From contig NZ_PPSL01000005.1 of assembly GCF_002954265.1 (NCBI RefSeq), forward strand, positions 310,001 through 374,000: a stretch of 64,000 bases of DNA, read 5' to 3'. This document shows, piece by piece, positions 47,201 through 54,148 of the stretch. Position 1 is the stretch's first letter. Each line of letters opens with the position of its first letter. Below the pieces are notes generated by a model that was not told the origin of the DNA, ran no database searches, and worked only from the letters and a program-made list of their open reading frames with translations. The stretch comes from Flavipsychrobacter stenotrophus (GTDB taxonomy: Bacteria > Bacteroidota > Bacteroidia > Chitinophagales > Chitinophagaceae). The translations under genes were made by a program, and so were the position numbers.

Positions 47201-47480
47201 GCTTGAGGCCGTGAGGCTTCGTCTGAGACCGATCATCATGACGTCACTGGCATTTATACTGGGTGTTATGCCATTGGTACTTGCTGAGGGAGCAGGTGCA
47301 GTAGCAAGACGTACGATAGGCTTTACTGTATTTGGCGGTATGCTCGCAGCTACATCGCTGGCCATCTTTATAGTACCGGTATTGTTTGTGGTGATATGCA
47401 GGATATCTTACGGCAAGAAAGCCCTGGAAAGAAAAGAAAAAGGTGAAGGGACTGGAGTAGATGAAGTGATAGTGAATTAG
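44295..47480 (+). CDS. RND multidrug efflux pump (AcrB/HAE1 family)
   Basis: A 1061-residue inner-membrane proton-driven pump with twelve helices and two large periplasmic loops. Signatures: GQYPEITPATVQVTGQFTGA near 38-57, SNSTSNGAMTVNVIFGIGT near 81-99, and the proton-relay helix with two Asp in GIVVDDAIVVVEAVQHYM near 400-417. The second-half helix reads GLSAKNAILIVEFAKE. Substrates cannot be read from sequence; hydrophobic drugs or bile-like compounds are usual for HAE1 pumps. Last gene of the operon, with a terminator directly downstream. Confidence 0.95.
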   Translation: MIADVFIKRPVTAIVISLVLLMVGTICILNLPVGQYPEITPATVQVTGQFTGADALTVEQTMATPVEAQINGTPGMNYLQSNSTSNGAMTVNVIFGIGTNIDVATLDVQNRVSIATPQLPDVVKRLGLTVRKRNPSILMLVALYSPKGSHNVTFVDNYTNIFVRDALLRVKGVGDIFSRTDDFSMRVWLKPDKLAEYGLSASDVTSALSEQNVQVAAGSVGVPPQQSTQVFEYSLMVNGRLNKVADFENIIIKTVPGTGQLLYLKDVARVELGKFAYASNSFVDGKRASYLLVYQAPGSNALETAEGVYAKLAEMKKTFPGDIDYSVPFESVTVVKVSMHEVVLTLLEALGLVAIVVFLFLQNWRATLIPILAIPVSIIGTFIFFIPLGFTINTLTMFGFILAIGIVVDDAIVVVEAVQHYMDHKDMSAREATTQAMKDISGPVIAIALILAAVFVPVGFIPGIVGRLYQQFAVTIAISVILSAFVALSLTPALCILLLKKSTVNKEARGLNGLFYKFNNWFERFSDRYTSGVKHSIKASKLVIIILVCICAGTVLLFKAKPTGFIPTEDEGRIFITYELPEASSTARSLEVMQKVMKAVGETPGVGHYAALGGLNVVTFSTKSNSGSIFCQLKPWDERTKADEQVPNIIDVLKQRIAAAGVKQANVVVISPPPIPGLGQTAGFAMQIQQRETPDDVRAFEKVVKNFVAEVQKDPAIGNAFSFYGAHTPSYSLTVDREKCKKMGVSISEVFSAIQTYMGSFYVNDISLYSRNFHVMVQADTNYRVNITDLDKYYVKNQAGQMLPMSTLVTYAPIETAPLISHFNIFRSAEVDGTPKKGYSSGQALDALKKVAAKTLPNGYGYEFSGLSYEEEKAGNSSIYIFMLSIVFVFLFLAALYESWSVPFSVLFAVPVGAFGAILTLTFVPSLTDNVYAQIGLITLIGLSAKNAILIVEFAKERVDSGEELIRSTLEAVRLRLRPIIMTSLAFILGVMPLVLAEGAGAVARRTIGFTVFGGMLAATSLAIFIVPVLFVVICRISYGKKALERKEKGEGTGVDEVIVN

Positions 47481-47501
47481 TCAGGTATCGTAACTTTCTT
47501 T

Positions 47502-47530
47502 ATAAAGGCACCTGTAGGTGCCTTTATATT
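47502..47530 (+). terminator. Intrinsic terminator after the efflux operon
   Basis: ATAAAGGCACCT, loop GT, AGGTGCCTTTAT, then ATTTT. A 12-bp perfect stem. Confidence 0.85.
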
Positions 47531-47639
47531 TTGGACCAATTATAGCTTACATAAATGCTAAGGGCTATATAGACCACCTTTTTCCGGAAGTTAATAAACA
47601 GATGCACTGAAAGTAAAAGGCTTTTACTATTTTTAAGCC

Positions 47640-48662
47640 ATGTCGGGTCATCACCATGCACGAAAAGAAAACATATGCCTCAATTGCGGGGCTACACTAT
47701 ACGGACACTTTTGTCATGTATGTGGCCAGGAGAACAATGAGCCAAGGGAAAATGCGTGGCACATCGTCCGTCACTTTTTTGAGGATATAACCCACTTCGA
47801 CGGCAAGTTCTTCGACTCGCTGAAGTATGTAATAACCAGGCCGGGCTTTCTTGCCAAAGAATATACCAAGGGGCGCAGGGTATCTTACCTGAACCCTATC
47901 CGTATGTACCTGTTGTATTCAGCCATCTTTTTCCTCATTACCTTCAGCTTACTTATGAAGCACGAGCATACTACACCTGAGGTAGCACGCTTTCGCGATA
48001 GTATAGAACAGCATAATGAAGGTAAGATGCTTGGCTACAACAAAGCGACAGTGCCCGGCACTGATCAAACGGCCGATTATCTCAGTTTTGGCAGAGTATA
48101 CCCGCGAGATGGGGCCCGTGTATTCGATTCTATTCAGCGTACACTACCCGATACCTCAGCACGAAAGGTACATGGCATGGAGGATTTCTTTTACAGGAAT
48201 GTAGCCAAACTATCTACTGCTTATCACAGAGATCCTAACAGGTTTATGGAGCAGCTCAATGAGCAGTTCACACATTCGCTATCCAAGATATTTTTTATCT
48301 CACTGCCATTATTCACGCTACTACTCTGGCTCATGTACCTGCGGCGAAAGGAACAGTTCTTTGTTGCCCATGCCGTATTTACGATACATTTCTATTGCAT
48401 GGTGTTTGTATTCGGTCTGCTGTTGCAGTTGATAAACCAGATCGAAGTTGAAAGCGACGCCATGGTAACCGTACTGCAGGGATTCGGGCTGTCGGTTTTC
48501 CTTGGTATGTATGTCTATCTGTATGTGGCCATGTATCGCTTTTACAACCAGGGCTGGTTCAAGACGGCAGTAAAGTGGCTGATACAGTCGATATTTTTCA
48601 CTGCAGTTTTAGTAGTGGTTACCGTGCTCATGTATATTAAGGCGATGTCCAACCTGGGGTAA
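47640..48662 (+). CDS. DUF3667 domain membrane protein
   Basis: A 340-residue protein. The N-terminal zinc-ribbon-like motif CLNCGATLYGHFCHVCGQEN (14-33) is followed by WHIVRHFFEDITHFDGKFFD and ITRPGFLAKEYTKGRRVSYL, the DUF3667 signature. Four to five membrane segments follow (about 90-110, 220-240, 255-275, 285-305, 315-335). Family function unknown. It is a single gene. Confidence 0.88.
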   Translation: MSGHHHARKENICLNCGATLYGHFCHVCGQENNEPRENAWHIVRHFFEDITHFDGKFFDSLKYVITRPGFLAKEYTKGRRVSYLNPIRMYLLYSAIFFLITFSLLMKHEHTTPEVARFRDSIEQHNEGKMLGYNKATVPGTDQTADYLSFGRVYPRDGARVFDSIQRTLPDTSARKVHGMEDFFYRNVAKLSTAYHRDPNRFMEQLNEQFTHSLSKIFFISLPLFTLLLWLMYLRRKEQFFVAHAVFTIHFYCMVFVFGLLLQLINQIEVESDAMVTVLQGFGLSVFLGMYVYLYVAMYRFYNQGWFKTAVKWLIQSIFFTAVLVVVTVLMYIKAMSNLG

Positions 48663-48732
48663 TAGTGCTATTTGTGCAATTGGCATAACTTTATTGGACA
48701 CAAAACGATTGAACTATTGAGTCAGCATTCTT

Positions 48733-49338
48733 ATGATCCTTCCACCATCCTTTTACACCCGTACAGATGTAGTTAAAATAGCTAAAGAGCTGTTGGGAAA
48801 AGTTATCGTGACCAATATTGGTGGCATAGTAACATCGGGGATGATAGTGGAAACCGAAGCCTATGCAGGTGTACATGACAAGGCATCTCACTCCTATGGC
48901 GGAAGGAATACTGAAAGAACGAAGGTGATGTTTATGAATGGTGGTGTTGCTTATGTTTATCTGTGCTATGGCATTCATCACCTGTTCAATGTGATCACTA
49001 ATGTGGAGGGTACGCCAAGTGGAGTATTGATACGCGCAGTTGAACCACTTGAGGGCGTTGAGTATATGCTGGTGCGCAGAAAGAAGGAAAAATTGACACC
49101 TGCACTCACCGCAGGGCCCGGCGCATTGAGTGCCGCATTGGGCATTAATACAGCCCTTACCGGCACATCTTTATCGGGCACAGATATCTTTATTGAGGAC
49201 AGAGGAATAAAATTGCCCAAAACTGATATTGTGATTGGCACGCGTGTGGGTGTAGCCTATGCTGCTGAAGATGCCATGCTACCCTACCGGTTTTCAATAA
49301 AGGGCAATAAGTATGTGAGCAAGGGGAAGGGATTGTAA
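48733..49338 (+). CDS. DNA-3-methyladenine glycosylase (AAG/MPG family)
   Basis: A 201-residue base-excision repair enzyme removing alkylated purines. Conserved: LLGKVIVTNI, the catalytic Glu in GMIVETEAYAGVHDKASHSY (36-55), VYLCYGIHHLFNVITN near 76-91, GPGALSAALGI near 125-135, and the closing TRVGVAYAAEDAMLPYRFSI. Length is typical of the bacterial family. Confidence 0.94.
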   Translation: MILPPSFYTRTDVVKIAKELLGKVIVTNIGGIVTSGMIVETEAYAGVHDKASHSYGGRNTERTKVMFMNGGVAYVYLCYGIHHLFNVITNVEGTPSGVLIRAVEPLEGVEYMLVRRKKEKLTPALTAGPGALSAALGINTALTGTSLSGTDIFIEDRGIKLPKTDIVIGTRVGVAYAAEDAMLPYRFSIKGNKYVSKGKGL

Positions 49339-49372
49339 GGTACTTTATCGGGCCTTACAAAAGCCCTGCCGT

Positions 49373-49400
49373 TGCATCCGCGATACAATCGCGGACGAGC
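49373..49400 (-). repeat. Variant single hairpin of the 96-bp repeat family
   Basis: Minus strand CTCGTCCGCGATTGTATCGC then GGATGCA. It equals the start of the 96-bp unit except that a T/A base pair of the stem is replaced by A/T. Confidence 0.75.
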
Positions 49401-49410
49401 GTTAAAATAT

Positions 49411-49435
49411 AAATGCCGGACACAAGCCCGGCATT
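49411..49435. terminator. Bidirectional terminator between glycosylase and thiolase genes
   Basis: AAATGCCGG pairs with CCGGCATTT; A/T-rich flanks on both sides suit convergent transcripts. Confidence 0.7.
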
Positions 49436-49492
49436 TATTCACCATCTGTATCATTAATTCATTAAGCTATTCAGCCATTGAGCCATTTATTG

Positions 49493-50698
49493 TTACACTC
49501 TTTCAATGATCACCGCATAACCCTGCCCAAGTCCTATGCACATGGTGCACAACGCATAGCGCTTGTTCTGCTTGTGCAGTTCTATCGCGGCTGAATTGAT
49601 GATACGGGTACCGGACATTCCGAGTGGATGACCGATAGCTATGGCACCACCATTTACATTTACGCGCGCATCATCATCTGCTATGCCCAGGTTGCGGAGC
49701 ACTGCAAGGCCCTGTGCTGCAAAGGCCTCATTGAGTTCTATGATGTCTATATCGTTTATAGTCAGCCCCGCTCTTTTTAGGGCCAGTTGTGTAGCGCTTA
49801 CAGGGCCTATACCCATTATGCGTGGCTCTACACCGGTAACACCGCTGCTTACTATTCTGGCTTTGGGTGTTATGCCATATTGCCTTATAGCCTGCTCAGA
49901 CACTACATACAATGCCGCAGCACCATCATTAAGTCCTGAGGCATTACCGGCAGTAACAGAACCATCTTTTTTGAAGGACGGCTTCAGTTTACCAAGGACC
50001 TCAATTGTTGTGGTAGGCTTAATGAATTCATCCACACTGATAACTGTTGGTGCGCCTTTCTTTTGTGCTATTTCTACAGCAACTATTTCTTCTGCCAGTC
50101 GGCCCGAGGCCTGTGCTGCAGCAGCCTTCATTTGTGAGCGATATGCAAATGCATCCTGATCAGCACGGCTGATGTTGTACATTTCGGCAAGGTTCTCTGC
50201 GGTCATTCCCATGGCGTCTGTACCATACATCTGGTGCATTTTAAGGTTGACGAATCTCCAGCCAAAGCTGCTGTCATACATCTGCGCGTCCTGACCAAAA
50301 GCCTGGGTAGTTTTACCAATTACCCATGGGCCACGCGTCATATGCTCCATACCCGCGGCTATGAATACCTCGCCATCTCCGGCTTTTATTGCTCTTGACG
50401 CATTGATAACAGCCGACATGCCTGAAGCACATAAGCGGTTAACCGTTTCGCCGGGAACTGTATATGGCAAGCCAGCCAGCAGTAAAGCCATACGGGCCAC
50501 ATTGCGGTTGTCTTCTCCTGCCTGGTTGGCGCAACCCATGATAACGTCATCGATTGCCGATGCCGGAATGTTGGGATTACGTTCCACAAGTTTCTGCAAA
50601 ACCCATGCACCAAGATCATCTGATCTCATGCCTGATAGCGCTCCCCTGAAATTGCCAATCGGCGTACGTAACCCGTCTGCTATAAATGCTTCTTTCAT
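49493..50698 (-). CDS. pcaF: Acetyl-CoA acyltransferase, 3-oxoadipyl-CoA thiolase type
   Basis: A 401-residue thiolase. The acyl-accepting Cys is C90 in VNRLCASGMSA; the other active-site motifs are NEAFAAQ, GHPLGMSG and CTMCIGLGQG. Overall similarity is closest, from memory, to PcaF/PaaJ enzymes (GCANQAGEDNRNVARMALLL; FGWRFVN; YALCTMCIG), which split 3-oxoadipyl-CoA into succinyl-CoA and acetyl-CoA in aromatic acid breakdown. No other phenylacetate or protocatechuate gene is adjacent, so general fatty-acid or acetoacetyl-CoA thiolysis remains possible. Confidence 0.85.
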   Translation of the reverse strand: MKEAFIADGLRTPIGNFRGALSGMRSDDLGAWVLQKLVERNPNIPASAIDDVIMGCANQAGEDNRNVARMALLLAGLPYTVPGETVNRLCASGMSAVINASRAIKAGDGEVFIAAGMEHMTRGPWVIGKTTQAFGQDAQMYDSSFGWRFVNLKMHQMYGTDAMGMTAENLAEMYNISRADQDAFAYRSQMKAAAAQASGRLAEEIVAVEIAQKKGAPTVISVDEFIKPTTTIEVLGKLKPSFKKDGSVTAGNASGLNDGAAALYVVSEQAIRQYGITPKARIVSSGVTGVEPRIMGIGPVSATQLALKRAGLTINDIDIIELNEAFAAQGLAVLRNLGIADDDARVNVNGGAIAIGHPLGMSGTRIINSAAIELHKQNKRYALCTMCIGLGQGYAVIIERV

Positions 50699-50865
50699 TA
50701 TGTTATATCGGTTTGGAAAACAGGCTGTAAAGGTATTATTTTTCCCATAGCCAAATTGAGTTCATTGTTCGGCAAAAACATTAAACATCACTTTCACATC
50801 ATGTCTTTTTTTATTATTTACTGTTGCATACTGATTATTATCATTTATTTAGCTATTAAGTACCT

Positions 50866-50873
50866 TACCTTTG
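50866..50873 (+). promoter_or_regulatory. -7 promoter box of the PAS protein gene
   Basis: TACCTTTG, a perfect TAnnTTTG match 39 bases before the ATG at 50913. It rules out a start at 50871. Confidence 0.5.
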
Positions 50874-50912
50874 CCAGCAGTTTTTTGTAGAATTAGATTC
50901 AGTGCACACACA

Positions 50913-51902
50913 ATGGTAGATCATTACAGGAAGGGAGATTATAGTTTTTCGCATTTTGCGGAGAATATTGAGGATTATGCAATTATATTATTGAATGCAG
51001 ATGGCATTGTAGAAGATTGGAATAAGGGTGCGGAAAATATTAAAGGCTATAACGCAACTGAGATTATAGGCGAAAATTTCAATGTATTCTACACAGCTGA
51101 AGACCGTAAAAATAAAGTTCCCGAATACCTGCTTGATCTGGCTAAAAAGAATGGCAAAGTCAAAACTGAAGGGTGGAGAGTAAGAAAAGACAGCACTAAA
51201 TTCTGGGGAAGTATATCTATTACTGTTACAAAAAATGACCATGAGCAGGTAGATGGGTTTATAAAGATCACCAGAGACCTTTCTGAACGAAAGAAATCGG
51301 AAGATCTGCTGAAACAAAAAAATGCTATGCTGCTTGAGGCTGAGCGAGCTGCAAGAATGTGCTCATGGACCTGGGACCTGGAAAGTGACATTTTTGGCTG
51401 GTCGGAATCGGCATTTGATATTTTTAACATCAATCTAGACTACAGGCTCAATTACGAGAAGTTCATAAGAGTTATATATAGTGAAGACAGAGCATTTGTC
51501 AAACAGACAGTTGGAGACATCTTACGCACTAAGCAGTTTAAAGAGTTTTCTTTCAGAATACTTGCAGCCAATAAAAAAGTGAAGGATGTGACTTGTATTG
51601 CCAAGATCACCTTTGACGAAGAAGGCGTACCGTTAAGAGCAATAGGCACACTGCAGGATGTGACAGAGAAGCACAATTACATAAGACATATAGAAGCTAA
51701 GAACAGAAAGCTTGAAGAAATAGCCCAGATGCAGTCTCATAGCGTACGCAGCCATATAGCCAATATACTGGGTGTATGCGAGATCTTTGATTTCGATAAT
51801 GTCAATGAAAATGAAAAGACGGAACTGGTGAAAGAACTGGGAGAAGCAACAAAAAAGCTGGATAATATTACCCGGGATATTGTGATGAAAACCTACGAAT
51901 AA
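50913..51902 (+). CDS. PAS-PAS protein ending in a histidine phosphotransfer helix, no ATPase domain
   Basis: A 329-residue cytoplasmic protein. PAS 1 (about 10-120; FAENIEDYAIILLNADGIVE, GYNATEIIGENF), a short coiled coil, PAS 2 with PAC (about 140-260; FRILAANKKVKDV; GTLQDVTEKHNYI), then a dimerisation-type helix pair (about 268-329) with QSHSVRSHIANILGVCEIF. The family usually has a phosphoacceptor His there; the gene stops before any ATPase domain. Such stand-alone proteins are common in Bacteroidota. The start at 50913 follows the promoter box. Signal sensed unknown. Confidence 0.8.
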   Translation: MVDHYRKGDYSFSHFAENIEDYAIILLNADGIVEDWNKGAENIKGYNATEIIGENFNVFYTAEDRKNKVPEYLLDLAKKNGKVKTEGWRVRKDSTKFWGSISITVTKNDHEQVDGFIKITRDLSERKKSEDLLKQKNAMLLEAERAARMCSWTWDLESDIFGWSESAFDIFNINLDYRLNYEKFIRVIYSEDRAFVKQTVGDILRTKQFKEFSFRILAANKKVKDVTCIAKITFDEEGVPLRAIGTLQDVTEKHNYIRHIEAKNRKLEEIAQMQSHSVRSHIANILGVCEIFDFDNVNENEKTELVKELGEATKKLDNITRDIVMKTYE

Positions 51903-51954
51903 GGCTATCACCATGCCGCATTGCATACCTCTTCTATAACAGCTACCTAATATT

Positions 51955-52656
51955 TTAACCTTCCAGATGAATGGAAATAACTATCATGCGGGTAAGCAAT
52001 GTTTGTATGGCATTGGTAAGAGGTAAGCTATGATCCTGAAATAACTGATTGCGCATCCCCTGGCTAATCTTGATCTCGGGAGAAAAGATAAAAGTATCAT
52101 TAAAAAACTCAAAGCCAACCCCTACTTCGTATCCATAATCGACCGGGCTTACCTTTAGGAACTCATCTGTTCTTCTTGACCTTGCATTTGCGGCCAGATC
52201 ATAGTCGAATTTACCACCAATAAGCGCATAGAACCTAAAATTATTGATACGGTCGCTCTTAAATTTCAACTGCAAAGGTAAGTGCATGTATATAGCCTCT
52301 ATACCCTTGCTGAGTGCGCTATCTTTAGGAATACCGTATTTGTAATCCAACCTTTTTTCTGCAAACGCTAGTGACGGCACAAAACGCAGATCAACAAAAT
52401 TTGTGAGCTTCAGATTAGCTAACAGGCCAAGGTTAAAACCAGGCTGCCACTTAGGCTGTATACTTTTAAACGTATCGGTAGCGGCAAATGCCTCCGTATA
52501 GTTGATCTGGTAAACAGAGTAATTAAGGCCAAAAGTGATGCCGAAGTAGTATTTTTTATCATCATGATCGGGCATACTCATAGCCACCCTCTGGGCCGAA
52601 GCCGCAAAAGAAAGCAGTAGTGCAAAAAGTGCTAATAATTTCTTGCCGAAGCTCAT
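51955..52656 (-). CDS. porT: PorT-like outer membrane beta-barrel protein of the T9SS
   Basis: A 233-residue protein with a signal peptide (1-21), then the PorT/SprT-like MPDHDDKKYYFGITFGLN near 28-45, and beta strands ending KISQGMRNQLFQDH and a C-terminal strand. PorT is an outer-membrane protein required for T9SS function in Porphyromonas; this agrees with the two T9SS cargo proteins in the window. Family assignment rests on the N-terminal motif and length, so related OmpW/PorT barrels of other function are not excluded. Confidence 0.75.
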   Translation of the reverse strand: MSFGKKLLALFALLLSFAASAQRVAMSMPDHDDKKYYFGITFGLNYSVYQINYTEAFAATDTFKSIQPKWQPGFNLGLLANLKLTNFVDLRFVPSLAFAEKRLDYKYGIPKDSALSKGIEAIYMHLPLQLKFKSDRINNFRFYALIGGKFDYDLAANARSRRTDEFLKVSPVDYGYEVGVGFEFFNDTFIFSPEIKISQGMRNQLFQDHSLPLTNAIQTLLTRMIVISIHLEG

Positions 52657-52785
52657 GAACCAGTGATTATTTCAAATTAAACGCAAAATACAAACTTAGC
52701 GTATGCTAATGCCCTTTAAAAATCAGCACTTTCGGTGAAATAACAAACTTTTACAAAAAATAATACTTAAAGTAGATTTTTTTAC

Positions 52786-52793
52786 TAGCTTTG
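52786..52793 (+). promoter_or_regulatory. Orphan -7 box upstream of the small-RNA candidate
   Basis: TAGCTTTG, a perfect TAnnTTTG match. The predicted start of transcription is near 52800; no matching TTTG -33 box is obvious. Confidence 0.45.
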
Positions 52794-52895
52794 TTATTCA
52801 GAAGTGAATAATATTAGCCAAATAGCTATTGATGATAATTTCCTGACACCCTGAAAACTCAGGATTTAGCCCCCGCTCTTCGGGGGCTTTCTTTT
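52794..52895 (+). ncRNA. Candidate small RNA or leader RNA
   Basis: About 90-100 bases with serial stem-loops: TTATTC/GAATAA (52794..52811), TAGC/GCTA (52815..52828), TCCTGA/TCAGGA (52841..52864), then the terminator hairpin AGCCCCCG/CGGGGGCT (52868..52888) and a T-rich run. The first stem begins so close to the -7 box that its 5' arm may be only partly transcribed. With no open reading frame inside, it is either an independent small RNA or an attenuator of the acyltransferase gene that starts 90 bases further on. I do not recognise a known RNA family. Confidence 0.5.
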
Positions 52896-52897
52896 TA
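52868..52897 (+). terminator. Strong intrinsic terminator ahead of the acyltransferase gene
   Basis: AGCCCCCG, loop CTCTT, CGGGGGCT, then TTCTTTTT. No plus-strand gene ends nearby, so it must end a short RNA or act as an attenuator. Confidence 0.85.
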
Positions 52898-52978
52898 TTA
52901 TTGTTATAAAAAGTAGCCCATACTGTCAATCTTAGGCGAGCGCAGTATATTTAATGAAAAATTGTAAAATACCCGTAA

Positions 52979-54061
52979 ATGAAATATGTTAAAGGATTAG
53001 ATACACTCAGAGCACTCGCTATTTTTTTTGTTATTATGGAGCACTGGGGGCACGGCTATCCAGCTAACAGTATTCCCAATTATCTACTCACTATCTTTCT
53101 TGAAAATGGCGCATTTGGAGTAAACCTCTTTTTTGTACTGAGTGGATTTCTTATTACGTCAATATTGCTCAACGAAAAGACAAAGCTTGTAGCCGGGAAA
53201 CAACTAACTGTCATAAAGAATTTTTTTGTTCGAAGGTCGCTTCGCATATTTCCAATATATTATCTTGTTATTCTTGTATGCTATTTGTTGGGCTATACTT
53301 TCGTTCGGGACAATATATTTTATTACGCGACGTACACATCAAATCTACTACCTTATAGAACCGGGAAAGCAAATGTTTTATCGCATACATGGTCACTGTC
53401 AGTGGAAGAGCAATTTTACCTCATATGGCCGTGGTTGATCATATTCATTAATTGGAAGTACATCAAATATGTTTTTATAGGTTCAATAGCTTTAGGAATA
53501 GTAAGCCGGTTTGTGGTTGTATATGTGTGGCACCACCACTATCCGGTACTTGTATTCAACTGCCTGGACGCGTTTGGTATCGGTGGGGCGTATGCTTATA
53601 TAAGACTGAAAGAAAACTGGCGTAAAACTTTTGAAAAAAACTTCCTTATAGTTTTCCCACTACTGCTATATGTTGTAATAAAAACTGCTTCATTTAATGG
53701 CAATCCACTTAGTGTTACTTATAAATCTGTATTGGATAGTGTGATAGCGCTGGCACTGATCATGTTCACTCTGAAAAATAAATCTGAGTGGATACGCAAA
53801 TACATAATGGAAAACAAAGTCTTTAATTTTATTGGCAGGATAAGCTACGGCCTCTACTTATACCATTTTACCTTTGGATACGCTGCAGACACGTGGGTGG
53901 CTGACTACATGATGAAGCACCCCGACACATCACCATTTATCAACAACGACTATTTCGTTTTCTGTGCGAAACTCGTCATTCTCGTTTCATGCTCATGGCT
54001 ATCGTTTATAATTATTGAGAAACCTATTCTTACGCTAAAGAAGAAATTCGAATATACATAG
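52979..54061 (+). CDS. Acyltransferase 3 family membrane protein (OafA-like)
   Basis: A 360-residue integral membrane O-acyltransferase with about ten helices. Conserved family motifs: GLDTLRALAIFFVIMEHWGH (5-24, with the likely catalytic His), FGVNLFFVLSGFLITSILL near 45-63, RRSLRIFPIYYLV near 84-96, and SLSVEEQFYLIWP near 139-151. Such enzymes acetylate or otherwise acylate surface polysaccharides. No glycan genes are adjacent. Preceded by the candidate RNA and terminator. Confidence 0.92.
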   Translation: MKYVKGLDTLRALAIFFVIMEHWGHGYPANSIPNYLLTIFLENGAFGVNLFFVLSGFLITSILLNEKTKLVAGKQLTVIKNFFVRRSLRIFPIYYLVILVCYLLGYTFVRDNIFYYATYTSNLLPYRTGKANVLSHTWSLSVEEQFYLIWPWLIIFINWKYIKYVFIGSIALGIVSRFVVVYVWHHHYPVLVFNCLDAFGIGGAYAYIRLKENWRKTFEKNFLIVFPLLLYVVIKTASFNGNPLSVTYKSVLDSVIALALIMFTLKNKSEWIRKYIMENKVFNFIGRISYGLYLYHFTFGYAADTWVADYMMKHPDTSPFINNDYFVFCAKLVILVSCSWLSFIIIEKPILTLKKKFEYT

Positions 54062-54084
54062 TTATTTAAGCTCTTCCCTACATA

Positions 54085-54124
54085 AAAGCCACTGCCCGTT
54101 AGATAGCTAACGGGCAGTGGCTTT
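54085..54124. terminator. Bidirectional terminator between acyltransferase and SNF2 genes
   Basis: AAAGCCACTGCCCGTTAG, loop ATAG, CTAACGGGCAGTGGCTTT: an 18-bp perfect stem between convergent genes. Confidence 0.85.
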
Positions 54125-54148
54125 ATAAATGTATAATGAACACCGCCA

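Larger units (their letters stand above)
52657..52978. other. Divergent intergenic region with candidate RNA unit
   Basis: 322 bases between porT and the acyltransferase gene. It holds a perfect -7 box, a run of short stem-loops and a strong plus-strand terminator that precedes, rather than follows, any gene on that strand. Confidence 0.6.
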
